Origin: Streptomyces olivochromogenes | Lineage (GTDB): Bacteria > Actinomycetota > Actinomycetes > Streptomycetales > Streptomycetaceae | Assembly: GCF_001514115.1 (NCBI RefSeq) | Contig: NZ_KQ948480.1 | Location: forward strand, 1-64,000 | Direction: 5' to 3' | DNA length: 64,000 nucleotides | In this document: positions 1-8,035 of the stretch, in pieces | Layout of the letters: every line of letters begins with the position of its first letter | Numbering within the stretch: position 1 is the first letter of the stretch | Notes under the pieces: generated by a model | Databases searched by the model: none | What the model was told of the DNA's origin: nothing | The model's input: the letters and a program-made list of their open reading frames with translations, nothing else | Translations under genes and position numbers: made by a program

Positions 1-116
1 GATCTCTAGACCTGGGCCCCACCCGGACCGTGCGCGCCCGGCCAACCCATCCGGACGCACCGACGGTTGTTCGCAAGCATGAACAAGAATCACGTACCCA
101 TCTATTGACGCGTTCA

Positions 117-162
117 CAGCAAGCGCTTACGTTCCCCTTCGAGAACTTTGGAAAGCGCTTTC
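117..162 (+). promoter_or_regulatory. Tandem LacI-type operator palindromes upstream of pectate lyase
   Basis: Two palindromes with the same core lie just upstream of the lyase start at 208: AAGCGCTT at 121-128 and the perfect 12-bp GAAAGCGCTTTC at 151-162. The core AGCGCT inside a palindrome is the usual signature of LacI/GalR-family operators and of catabolite-responsive sites. Their place before a secreted polysaccharide-degrading enzyme suggests substrate-controlled repression. No LacI gene lies in the window, so the regulator would be encoded elsewhere. The palindromes are seen directly; the regulator class is inference. Confidence 0.55.
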
Positions 163-207
163 TCTTGCACGGCACCCCTGGTCACGGACGAACCTGGAGG
201 CAGAACG

Positions 208-1380
208 ATGCAAGTGAGACCCGTCATTGCGTGTGTAAGCCTGCTGGCCGGCGCGCTCGTCGCGCTGTCCGGCACCCCGGCCGAGGCCGCGAGCACCACC
301 CAGTACGTGTCGCCGAGCGGTACCGACAGCGCGGCCGGCACTCAGTCCGACCCGACGACGCTCACCACGGCGATCAGCCGCATCGCGTCCGGCGGCACCA
401 TCTACCTGCGCGGCGGAACGTACGACTACTCCTCGACGATCACGATCCCGGCGGGCAACAACGGCACCTCGAGCGCGCGCACCACCCTGTCCGCCTACCC
501 CGGCGAGACCCCCGTGCTGAACTTCTCGGCGCAGAGCGAGAGCTCGTCGAACCGCGGGCTCCAGCTGAACGCCAACTACTGGCGTCTGTACGGCATCACT
601 GTCCAGCGCGCCGGCGACAACGGCATCTACGTCGGCGGCAGCAACAACGTCATCGAGCGGACGGTGACCGCGTACAACCGCGACACGGGACTGCAACTGG
701 GCCGGATCTCCTCCAGCACCCCCAGCAGCCAGTGGCCGTCGAACAACCTGATCGTGAGCTCGGAGTCGCACGACAACGCCGACTCCGACGGCGAGGACGC
801 CGACGGCTTCGCCGCGAAGCTCACTACCGGCACCGGGAACGTCTTCCGTTACGACGTCTCCCACAACAACATCGACGACGGCTGGGACCTGTACACGAAG
901 ACCGACACCGGCGCGATCGGCCCGGTGACGATCGAGTACTCCCTGTCCTACAAGAACGGGACTCTGAGCGACGGCACCGTGAACTCCAACGGCGACCGCA
1001 ACGGCTACAAGCTCGGCGGCGACGACATCGCGGTCAACCACGTGGTCCAGCACGACATCGCCTACGGCAACGGTCATCACGGATTCACGTACAACAGCAA
1101 CCCGGGCACGATGACGATCTCGAACAACGCGAGCGTCGACAATGCGCAACGCAATTTCTCGTTCGACGCGGGCACGTCGGTCTTCCGGACCAACACGTCG
1201 TGCCGCTTCAGCGTCAGCGGCTCCAACGACAAGACCGTCGGCGACGCGGACAGCTCGAACCAGTTCTGGACCGGCGCGAACGGCTCCCGCTGCTCCTCCT
1301 ACAGCGGCACCCTGGGCTGGTCCTTCGCATCGGACGGACACCTCGCCGTGACCTTCGGCGGCAAGGTCGTGACGCCGTAA
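208..1380 (+). CDS. Secreted right-handed beta-helix pectate lyase (PL9 family)
   Basis: A 390-aa exported enzyme predicted to cleave polygalacturonate by beta-elimination. Residues 1-27 form a Sec signal peptide ending near AEA. The mature part is rich in N/S/T/G repeats typical of parallel beta-helix rungs. Asp-rich segments near residues 195 (GEDADGF) and 222 (NIDDGWD) match the Ca2+-binding aspartates of PL9 lyases such as Pel9A/PelL, and NGYKLGG near 267 carries the likely catalytic Lys. The ATG at 208 is chosen because GGAGG lies about 8 nt upstream and it starts the signal peptide exactly; an upstream ATG at 148 would overlap the operator. It is monocistronic, with LacI-type palindromes upstream and a hairpin downstream. 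Confidence 0.88.
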   Translation: MQVRPVIACVSLLAGALVALSGTPAEAASTTQYVSPSGTDSAAGTQSDPTTLTTAISRIASGGTIYLRGGTYDYSSTITIPAGNNGTSSARTTLSAYPGETPVLNFSAQSESSSNRGLQLNANYWRLYGITVQRAGDNGIYVGGSNNVIERTVTAYNRDTGLQLGRISSSTPSSQWPSNNLIVSSESHDNADSDGEDADGFAAKLTTGTGNVFRYDVSHNNIDDGWDLYTKTDTGAIGPVTIEYSLSYKNGTLSDGTVNSNGDRNGYKLGGDDIAVNHVVQHDIAYGNGHHGFTYNSNPGTMTISNNASVDNAQRNFSFDAGTSVFRTNTSCRFSVSGSNDKTVGDADSSNQFWTGANGSRCSSYSGTLGWSFASDGHLAVTFGGKVVTP

Positions 1381-1391
1381 CCACGACCGAG

Positions 1392-1447
1392 GCGGGGGCT
1401 GGGCGCTCGCGGTCCGCAGATACGCGAACGACGTGTCCAGCCCCCGC
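1392..1447 (+). terminator. Probable terminator after pectate lyase
   Basis: Perfect 11-bp inverted arms GCGGGGGCTGG (1392-1402) and CCAGCCCCCGC (1437-1447) start 12 nt after the lyase stop. The loop of about 34 nt is long and no U-tract follows, as is common for actinobacterial terminators. Confidence 0.6.
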
Positions 1448-1510
1448 TTCAACACCCCTGCCGTTCCCGACTCAAACCCACCCTCGACACACACGTTGTG
1501 GCGTGCGGCC

Positions 1511-2224
1511 TCAGGCTTCGCCCATGGTCGCTCCCGGGACGTCGTACCGCGACTTGCCTTCGGTCCGGGCTCGCGCCCAGGTCGGCGGACTCCCATGCGC
1601 GGACGAATCTCGCCACGATCGCATCCTCGGAGAGTGAGTCGGAGGCGGGCGGCGGTTCTCGGCCGTCGGTCGTGGGACCTCCGGACCGAGCGGTGCGTCG
1701 ATGACACCCTCAAGGAGGGCGTTGGGAATGGGCTCGAGCCAGACGACTTCACCGAGTCGGGTGGGCTCGGGCGGTTCCACATGGGGCACGTCCCACTCCT
1801 TGGCCTGGCGTCGGCCGGCAGAACATCGCGCGTTGAGGCACCGGTTGGTTGCGATCCGATACAGCCAGGTACCCAGTGAGGCGCGTCCCTCGAACTCTGC
1901 GAAGCCTTGTCAGGCGGCCAGCAGCGTGTCTTGCAGGACGTCCTCGGCGTCCTGGAACGATCCGAGCATCCGGTAACAGCGCACGTGCAGCTCCCGGCGG
2001 TACGGCTCGGTCAGCTCCCGGAACGCCTCGCCGTCCCCGGCCCGCGCCCTGGAGATCAAGTCGCCTACCGCGTCGCCCATTCTCGGATCACCCTCTTCCC
2101 GCATCCCGTCGCACTCCTGCGCCTCTTCAGCGAGGCCGGCGACACCTTCACGGGGCTCAGGGTCACTCGCCCGGTCCGGGAGGGGGCGACCGCACGTCTC
2201 GGGCCTCCGATCGAAGTCGGTCAT
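1511..2224 (-). pseudogene. Inactivated ECF sigma factor (SigJ/ECF41-like)
   Basis: Sigma region 2 is clear at 1913-2224 (GEAFRELTEPYRRELHVRCYRM, then DAEDVLQDTLLAA). The frame is broken by TGA at 1910-1912 where relatives have Trp, and it continues in the same frame with a region-2/linker segment (SLGTWLYRIATNRCLNA, then VVWLEPIPNALLEGV). After about 1680 region 4 is missing, and a different frame at about 1573-1632 encodes ARFVRAWESADLGA, the start of the SnoaL-like C-terminal domain typical of this ECF group. The gene thus carries a nonsense mutation and an internal deletion. No anti-sigma or partner gene is adjacent. Confidence 0.75.
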
Positions 2225-2320
2225 GCCCGTTCACCCATTCGGAGTAATAGTGCGCGCGAGCCGTGCCGTGACCGGCAACTGTTGTAATCCGAATGGGGGA
2301 AGATCCCGAAGGGAGACGCC

Positions 2321-2530
2321 ATGCGTATCCGCCGAACTCTCGGACTCGCGATCGCCACAGCAACCCTCGCCGGACTCAGCCTCACAGGCGCCGCTACCGC
2401 GCAGGTCAGCACACCTCACACCAGCGTCACCCCCGAACAGTGCCGGCAAGGCGGCGGAACGGTGAGCAGTAGACCGTACGCCGGCGAGTACTGCTCGGGC
2501 GGCACGTACAGCAACAGCCCCATAGCGTGA
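2321..2530 (+). CDS. Small secreted peptide of unknown function
   Basis: A 69-aa protein with an Arg-rich N-terminus and a signal peptide of about 27 residues ending in AATAQ. The mature peptide of about 42 residues holds two Cys (EQCRQGG and GEYCSGG) that could form one disulfide; it is Gly/Ser/Thr-rich and ends in NSPIA. A good ribosome site (AGGGAG) sits 6-7 nt before the ATG. I do not recognise a family. Exported two-Cys mini-proteins of this kind are common in Streptomyces and mostly uncharacterised. It stands alone between the sigma remnant and the OYE gene. Confidence 0.6.
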   Translation: MRIRRTLGLAIATATLAGLSLTGAATAQVSTPHTSVTPEQCRQGGGTVSSRPYAGEYCSGGTYSNSPIA

Positions 2531-2805
2531 CACGGGCGATCCGGCGGGCGCCCGCGGCCGCGTGCTGAGGGGCGCCCGTGTCCGAAACGAGGCTTGCGGA
2601 CAGGAGCCCGACCGGCATGGACGACACCGACGCGAGGAGCAACCCGGCGGGGCTGTGCGGCCACAGCGCTGGCTGCCCCTGCGTCGATGTCGGTCGGCGA
2701 GCGCTTCCGTGCGGGCACTGCCCTTCACGGGGCACGCTGGTGGGACCGGAGGGCGGCGAGTCTGTTGTTCCCGACTTCGTCGGGACCGCTCCGCCAGCAG
2801 TCTGT

Positions 2806-4038
2806 TCAGGACGCCGACAGCCACGCGCGGTAGCGGCGCAGCGCCCGTCGCTGCTGACGCTGCTCGGTGATAAGGGCGTACGCGGGGCGGGTGTTGGGCT
2901 TGGGACGGCTTCCGCGGGCGATGCGGCGCAGCTGGTGACGGACCTGCGCCATGCTCGCGGCGGAAGCGAGGGCCTTGTCGGACCAGGTCACCGGCCGCAG
3001 CAGCCGGTCCGCCTCGCGGCCGTGGCGCCAGCGGTCGGGCAGGTCAGGGGTGACGGCGAGGGCGGTGCCCATCCCGACGAGCGCCACGCCAGTGGCGAGA
3101 ACCCGTTCGGCGGTGTCGCGCCGGTTGATGCCGCCGGTGAGCATCAGCGGCAGCGGACTGGTCTTGACCAGGTCCTTCGCCAGGTCGAGGAAGTACGCCT
3201 CACGGGCCTGGGTGCGCGCATCGGCGGGGCGGCCGGACATCGCTGGGCTCTCGTAACTGCCGCCGGACAGTTCCACCAGATCGACGCCGAGCGGTTCGAG
3301 CATCGCGATCACCTGCCGAGCGTCGTCGGCGTCGAACCCGCCACGCTGGAAATCCGCGGAGTTGAGCTTCACCGCGACCGCGAAGGACGGCGAGACGGCA
3401 GCGCGCACGGCCCGGACGACGTCCAACAGCATCCGAGCCCGGTTTTCCAGGGACCCGCCCCACTGGTCGGTGCGTCGGTTGACCAGCGGGGACAGGAACT
3501 GTGAGAGCAGGTAACCATGCGCGGCATGGACCTCCACACCGTCGAACCCCGCCTTCTCGGCGCGGTGGGCCGTGACCGCGTACCGCGTCACAGTGGCCTC
3601 GATCTGCTCGGGGGTCATGGCGACAGGGCGACCGAAACGGCTGCTGTGCTTACCCAGGTCGACCCCCACCGCGGACGGGCCCCACACGACGCCGGGCATG
3701 TTTGCCTGGATCTGGCGGCCGGGGTGATTGATCTGCATCCACATCGCTCCGCCGCCGGACTTGCCGGCCTTGGCCCACTCGGTGAAGGGCTCCAGCGGCG
3801 CGGCATCGTCGAGCACGACGCCGGCGGGACCGGTCAGTGCCTCGGCGTGGACCATGACGTTGCCGGTGATCAGCAGTCCGGTGCCGCCGGTGGCCCAGCG
3901 CCGGTACAGCGACAGCAACTGTCCATCGGGCAGCTGGCCGTCGCCGGCCATGTTCTCCTCCATGGCCGCCTTCGCGACGCGGTTGCCCAATACCTGCCCG
4001 GAGCGCAGGGACAGCGGTGAGAAAAGCTCGCTGGCCAT
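2806..4038 (-). CDS. NADH:flavin oxidoreductase, Old Yellow Enzyme family
   Basis: A 410-aa FMN-dependent ene-reductase-like TIM barrel predicted to reduce activated C=C bonds of enones or related electrophiles using NAD(P)H. Visible family features are the N-terminal LGNRVAKAAMEEN segment, HPGRQ near residue 100, the substrate-binding VHAAHGYLLSQFLSP motif, and ENRARMLLDVVRAVR. The start at 4038 (MASELF) is preferred over upstream codons because AGGAGA lies 6-7 nt before it. It is divergently transcribed from a TetR gene across a short operator region, so it is probably repressed by that TetR and induced by an electrophile. Confidence 0.9.
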   Translation of the reverse strand: MASELFSPLSLRSGQVLGNRVAKAAMEENMAGDGQLPDGQLLSLYRRWATGGTGLLITGNVMVHAEALTGPAGVVLDDAAPLEPFTEWAKAGKSGGGAMWMQINHPGRQIQANMPGVVWGPSAVGVDLGKHSSRFGRPVAMTPEQIEATVTRYAVTAHRAEKAGFDGVEVHAAHGYLLSQFLSPLVNRRTDQWGGSLENRARMLLDVVRAVRAAVSPSFAVAVKLNSADFQRGGFDADDARQVIAMLEPLGVDLVELSGGSYESPAMSGRPADARTQAREAYFLDLAKDLVKTSPLPLMLTGGINRRDTAERVLATGVALVGMGTALAVTPDLPDRWRHGREADRLLRPVTWSDKALASAASMAQVRHQLRRIARGSRPKPNTRPAYALITEQRQQRRALRRYRAWLSAS

Positions 4039-4060
4039 CCGGATTCTCCTCTGCATCGAA

Positions 4061-4090
4061 TACAATGTGTGCACCGTTCACATTAGGCGG
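4061..4090. promoter_or_regulatory. Divergent promoter with TetR operator
   Basis: The region between the OYE and TetR starts holds AATGTG (4064-4069) and its complement CACATT (4079-4084) around a near-palindromic core TGCACCGTTCA (4070-4080). TACAAT at 4061-4066 could be a -10 box for the TetR side. The arrangement suits a TetR dimer repressing both genes. The symmetry is seen directly; binding is inferred. Confidence 0.5.
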
Positions 4091-4127
4091 GCAATGTGTG
4101 CGGCGTAAACATGAGGGAGGGTGTTTC

Positions 4128-4751
4128 ATGCCACAAGCGAATGACTCGTACCACCACGGCGATCTGCGCGCCGCCTGCCTGCGCGCCGCGCGGGAACTGC
4201 TGGAGGAGGACGGCAGCGCCGGACTGTCCCTGCGGGCGGTCGCACGGCGGGCGGGTGTGTCGGCGACGGCCCCGTACCGCCACTTCGCGGACCGCGACGC
4301 GCTCGTCTCCTCGGTTGCCGCCGAGGGCTACCGCGAACTCGCCGGATACCTGACCGCTGCGCATCCCGCGCCCGCGATGCCTGACGATCTCACCGCGGTC
4401 GCCGTTGCCTACGTCCGATTCGCGCTCGATCACCCGGCGATGTTCCGGGTGATGTTCGCGGAGCCCTGCGATCCGGGCAACGAAGAGCGGGTGGAGGCGA
4501 CCACCGTCCTGTCGGAATACGTCCGCGGCATCGTCCGGGGCGCCTTTTCCGACGCCGATGTGGACGCGCTGTCGACCACGGTGTGGGCCCTGGTCCATGG
4601 CTTGGCCTTCCTGCATCTGGACGGCAAGCTCGACGCCTCCACCCCAGAGGTGGTCGCCGACCAGGTCCGCGCAGCCGTCCATGCGCTGTTCACCGCCTCC
4701 CCGGTGGTGTCGCAGGCGGCAACCGCACCGTCCGGGCGGGCCGGGGCGTAG
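4128..4751 (+). CDS. TetR/AcrR family transcriptional regulator
   Basis: A 207-aa regulator with an N-terminal YHHGDLRAACLRAARELL helix followed by the TetR helix-turn-helix (LSLRAVARRAGVSATAPYRHF, residues about 30-52) and an all-helical ligand-binding domain. The YHHGDLR opening is typical of the subgroup with the TetR_C_33-type C-terminus. The ATG at 4128 is chosen for the AGGGAGG site 7 nt upstream. It is divergent from the OYE reductase, which suggests local control of that gene and autoregulation. Confidence 0.88.
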   Translation: MPQANDSYHHGDLRAACLRAARELLEEDGSAGLSLRAVARRAGVSATAPYRHFADRDALVSSVAAEGYRELAGYLTAAHPAPAMPDDLTAVAVAYVRFALDHPAMFRVMFAEPCDPGNEERVEATTVLSEYVRGIVRGAFSDADVDALSTTVWALVHGLAFLHLDGKLDASTPEVVADQVRAAVHALFTASPVVSQAATAPSGRAGA

Positions 4752-5424
4752 CGGTCCCCGGGTGATAGCGAAAATGGCCTGTCGGGCGGGCCGGGCGGCC
4801 GGTCGCGGCGACAGGTGAGCAGATGGCGCCGGTCGTCGGTGACGTGGACATCGGGGTGCCGCAGAGCAGGGCGAGGATGCTGCCCGACCCGAGGTGGCGA
4901 CGAGCGCGTCCCGGCTCCTGGGGCGGCGGTGCGCAACGATCCGGCAGAGCGACGTGGTCGTACTCGTTCCAGCGCGGGTCCTGGCCCAGCGGCTGCTTGA
5001 ACCCGGTCGACTATGCGGCGATTGAATCCGGCCGCCTATGCGACGAGTTGCGCCGTTTCGCGTCGGCGCGCGAGGGTGCCCGACACGAGGTGCGGGTCGC
5101 GCGGGTCACGACGGGCCAACTCCCGGCCGACTCGTCGGCCCGGAGGCCGCGAAAGCTCGGATCGCGGGTCCGCGGACATTGTCCGGCGCCATGTCGATCA
5201 CGGGGTGGCGAGTGCGCTCACCCGCCGGGAGCAGGCGTGGCCGCGCGAGGCGACGGCGCTCACACGGGAGTTCAGTGCCCTGTTCCCGCTGACCTCGGCC
5301 AGCGGCTGGACGCGTGGGGCGTGCCGGAGGGCCGGCCGTTTCCGGCCGGCCCGAGGGGCGAGTACGACGGTGGGCCTCGCGGTCAGCATCATCGACTGCT
5401 GACTGGCGCCGCCACCGCAGCGCG
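4752..5424. other. Gap of about 670 bp without a recognised gene
   Basis: Several frames are open across this GC-rich stretch but none has a convincing start, domain or known motif. It separates the convergent ends of the TetR gene (+) and the L,D-transpeptidase gene (-) and may hold decayed sequence, but I cannot name a parent gene. Confidence 0.4.
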
Positions 5425-6411
5425 TCACAGCGTCGCGGTCGTCCCCTCCCCGGACGCGCTGCCCGCGAGCCACTGGTCCCAGCCCAGGTTGAAGTCGGCG
5501 TAGCCGTTGTCGGCCGGCGCCTTGGCGCGGGGCGAGCCGGTGATGGTGACGGGGTCGCCCTGCTTGACCTGGCCGTAGAACCACTTGGCGTCCGACATGG
5601 ACAGGTGAACGCAGCCGTGCGAGCCGCGGGCGCTGCCGCTGCCCGGGTTGGGGTCGCCGGTCGAGTAGTGCACGTACGTGCCGGACTGGGTCAGGTGGAC
5701 GTCCCAGGGCAGCGTCAGGTCATAGTAGTTGGGGCTGCCCTTTTCGCAGCTGATGCCGACGCTGCAGGAGGTCATGTGGACCTTCTCCTGCTTGTCGATG
5801 ACCGCCATCGTGCCGTTCCACGTCGGATACTCGGCGCTGCCCGCATTGATCGACAGGGTGCGTACCGCCTTGCCGTTCCGGGTCACCTTCATGGTGTGGC
5901 CGGTCACCGAGACGTCCGCGCGCACGTCGTCGCCGATGTTGAAGGTGTGCGTGTAGTTGTGCACGCCGAAGCGCCCGTTGCCGTTGCTGACGCCGTTGAT
6001 GTCAGCGTCGATCTTTACCTTCGTGCCGGAGGGCCAGTACGTCTTGGGTCGCCAGTCGGCGCGCTTGTCGCCCATCCAGTGCCAGGCGCCGGCCACCGGT
6101 TGGGAGGCGCTCACCTTCATGTGCTTCTCGACCGTGGCCCGTGCTTTCGCCGCCACCGGGTTCGTGAAGATCACCGAGATCGGCATGGCGACGCCGACCG
6201 TGGTGCCCGTCTGCGGGGTGATCGTCTCCAGCAGCATCGGCGGGCCCGCGGGCTTCGTCGGTGACGGAGAGGCGCTCGCACTCGGCTTTCCCGACGCCTT
6301 TGCGTCGTCCCCGCTCGCCTTGTCACTCTTGCCCCCGCCGCAGGCACTCGCGCCCACCAGCATCACACCCGTGACGAATGCGATCCCTATGCCGCCCTTG
6401 CGCCGTCCCAC
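5425..6411 (-). CDS. L,D-transpeptidase lipoprotein (YkuD with Ig-like domain)
   Basis: A 328-aa cell-wall enzyme predicted to form 3-3 peptidoglycan cross-links. The N-terminus has a membrane segment ending in GASAC, which acts as the lipobox, so it should be an extracytoplasmic lipoprotein. A low-complexity Ser/Lys/Pro linker follows, then an Ig-like domain (about residues 60-150), then the YkuD catalytic domain with VHYS and the SHGCVHLS active-site motif (Cys near 268). The GTG at 6411 is inferred: it places the positively charged start (GRRKGG) just before the hydrophobic segment. The C-terminal extension with repeated Trp/Gly resembles other actinobacterial Ldt proteins. It is transcribed alone. 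Confidence 0.88.
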   Translation of the reverse strand: MGRRKGGIGIAFVTGVMLVGASACGGGKSDKASGDDAKASGKPSASASPSPTKPAGPPMLLETITPQTGTTVGVAMPISVIFTNPVAAKARATVEKHMKVSASQPVAGAWHWMGDKRADWRPKTYWPSGTKVKIDADINGVSNGNGRFGVHNYTHTFNIGDDVRADVSVTGHTMKVTRNGKAVRTLSINAGSAEYPTWNGTMAVIDKQEKVHMTSCSVGISCEKGSPNYYDLTLPWDVHLTQSGTYVHYSTGDPNPGSGSARGSHGCVHLSMSDAKWFYGQVKQGDPVTITGSPRAKAPADNGYADFNLGWDQWLAGSASGEGTTATL

Positions 6412-6993
6412 GATCTGCCCCGCTCTCTCGCTCCTCGGCCCTGACGGGCCCGACTCCCTTTCAGACAACGTTGGCGTGGGCCGCAGTTGCGTGCATCGCG
6501 TAAAGCATGTCTCAAGATTCGGTGCGCACCGGCGGTTCGGGGACGATGAGTGGTGCGACATCCCGCCTGCCGACTTCGCTCGATCACGGCCGTGCTGTCC
6601 GCGCAGGAACCCGTGCGTGCTCCAGTTGCGACGTGGACGGTGAAGTCGGCCCCGCGCCGCGGAGGCGACGTTGGGGACGGCGACGAGCTCAACGTCGAGG
6701 ACGGCGCCCGGCAGGCCGGCGGCAGCGGCCGCGGCATTGAGGAACTGGCGGGACGGACAAGGTCGGTGCAATGCCGGCTCCCCACCTGTCGGGGCGCGGT
6801 ACGCATCTCGCATCTCCAACTCTCCCCCTTCGGCTCGCCGACCCAGCCCGGCCGAAGAACAGAGCCGGCAAGCATCGGCTCCGGCAGCGTCCGAGTCACG
6901 CCCCCGGTTCGCGCCGGATACGCGCAGGCTACGGGTGACGTACGCAGACTGCCCGGAGACCGTCGAAGGGCACTCCACATCAGGAGCTGACGA

Positions 6994-7794
6994 ATGGAAA
7001 CGCCGGACCCAATTGACCGTTCCACCACGATTGACCCTTCCACCACGCCTCCGAAGGCTCAAGAAGCCGAGGAAGGCGTGGTGCTGACAGGCGGGCGCAT
7101 TACCGCCGGCGTCGTCCGCGTCGGTGAGACGGTGCGCCGGCCTGCTGCTCCAGCCTCAGGCTTCGTCGCCGACCTCCTCGTTCTGCTGGAGCGTCGAGGC
7201 TTCGACGGAGCACCCCGCTACCTGAGACGGGAGGGCTCCACGGATGTCCTCAGCTACCTGTCCGGTGAGGTCCCGGCACGCTTCCGTACCTGGTCGGACC
7301 GGCAGGTCGCTGCCGCCGGATCACTTCTGCGCGCACTGCACGACGCGACCCGCAACAGCCTATTGGCAGCGAGCTCTCCTGTCGTCTGTCACCACGACTG
7401 CGGGCCGAACAACGTGGTCTTCCGCGATGGACTGCCGTACGCCTTCATCGACTTCGACACCGCGGCGCCTGGACTGCCCGTGGAAGACGTCGGCTACATG
7501 GCGTGGACGTGGTGCATCGCTTCCAAGGGCACCGCCCCGGCTGTGCCGGATCAGGCCGACCAGGTCCGGGTGCTGGTCGATGCGTACGGACTCGATGCCC
7601 ACGAGCGAGGTGAGCTCGTCGACGCCATCCTGGAACGGCAGAGCCGTAATGCCCGTTTCTGGACCGAGTGGGTCCCTGGGCCCTGCGAGGTTCAGCCCGA
7701 CGAGGACGTCATTGTGGCACGCATCGAGTGGAGCCGCCGAGAGCACGCATTCGTCAGTGTCCACCGTGCAACGTTCGAGCGGGCCCTGACCTGA
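6994..7794 (+). CDS. APH-fold phosphotransferase
   Basis: A 266-aa aminoglycoside-phosphotransferase/choline-kinase-like protein. The kinase signature is present: CHHDCGPNNVVF (catalytic Asp near residue 134 and metal-binding Asn) and YAFIDFDTA (metal-binding Asp near 152), followed by EDVGYMAWTW. The N-terminal ATP-binding lobe is short (about 70 residues before the FR-W motif), which fits the small APH family common in Streptomyces whose substrates are unknown. AGGAGC lies 8-9 nt before the ATG. The presence of the fold does not show antibiotic resistance. Confidence 0.82.
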   Translation: METPDPIDRSTTIDPSTTPPKAQEAEEGVVLTGGRITAGVVRVGETVRRPAAPASGFVADLLVLLERRGFDGAPRYLRREGSTDVLSYLSGEVPARFRTWSDRQVAAAGSLLRALHDATRNSLLAASSPVVCHHDCGPNNVVFRDGLPYAFIDFDTAAPGLPVEDVGYMAWTWCIASKGTAPAVPDQADQVRVLVDAYGLDAHERGELVDAILERQSRNARFWTEWVPGPCEVQPDEDVIVARIEWSRREHAFVSVHRATFERALT

Positions 7795-7915
7795 CCGGCA
7801 CCAGTCACCCCGCACGACGACTGGGCGATCGCGGTGTGGACAGCGAACACCGTCGCATCGTCGATGGCAGCCACGTCGATGACGACCAGGGCGGGTTCGG
7901 AGACATACCGAGTTG
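7795..7915 (-). pseudogene. Fragment of a DUF6207-like protein
   Basis: Read on the minus strand, this stretch encodes VSEPALVVIDVAAIDDATVF followed by AVHTAIAQ, which resembles the N-terminal half of the small Streptomyces DUF6207 proteins. The C-terminal half is missing and the frame runs into unrelated sequence before the APH gene. Assignment is by remembered family similarity only. Confidence 0.4.
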
Positions 7916-8035
7916 GCCAGGGGCGAGCGAGGTGGCCTTGCACCACCGGTCCCCGTTGTGACGCCGTTGCCGTGCTCTGTGTCTGGAGATCCGTGCAGGC
8001 GATGCCGGCCGAGCCGGCCGACCGGCGTTCGGCAG

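Noticed and set aside
6994..7794. Aminoglycoside-resistance gene
   Set aside because: The APH fold is clear, but the sequence does not match a known resistance type, and Streptomyces has many such kinases of unknown role.
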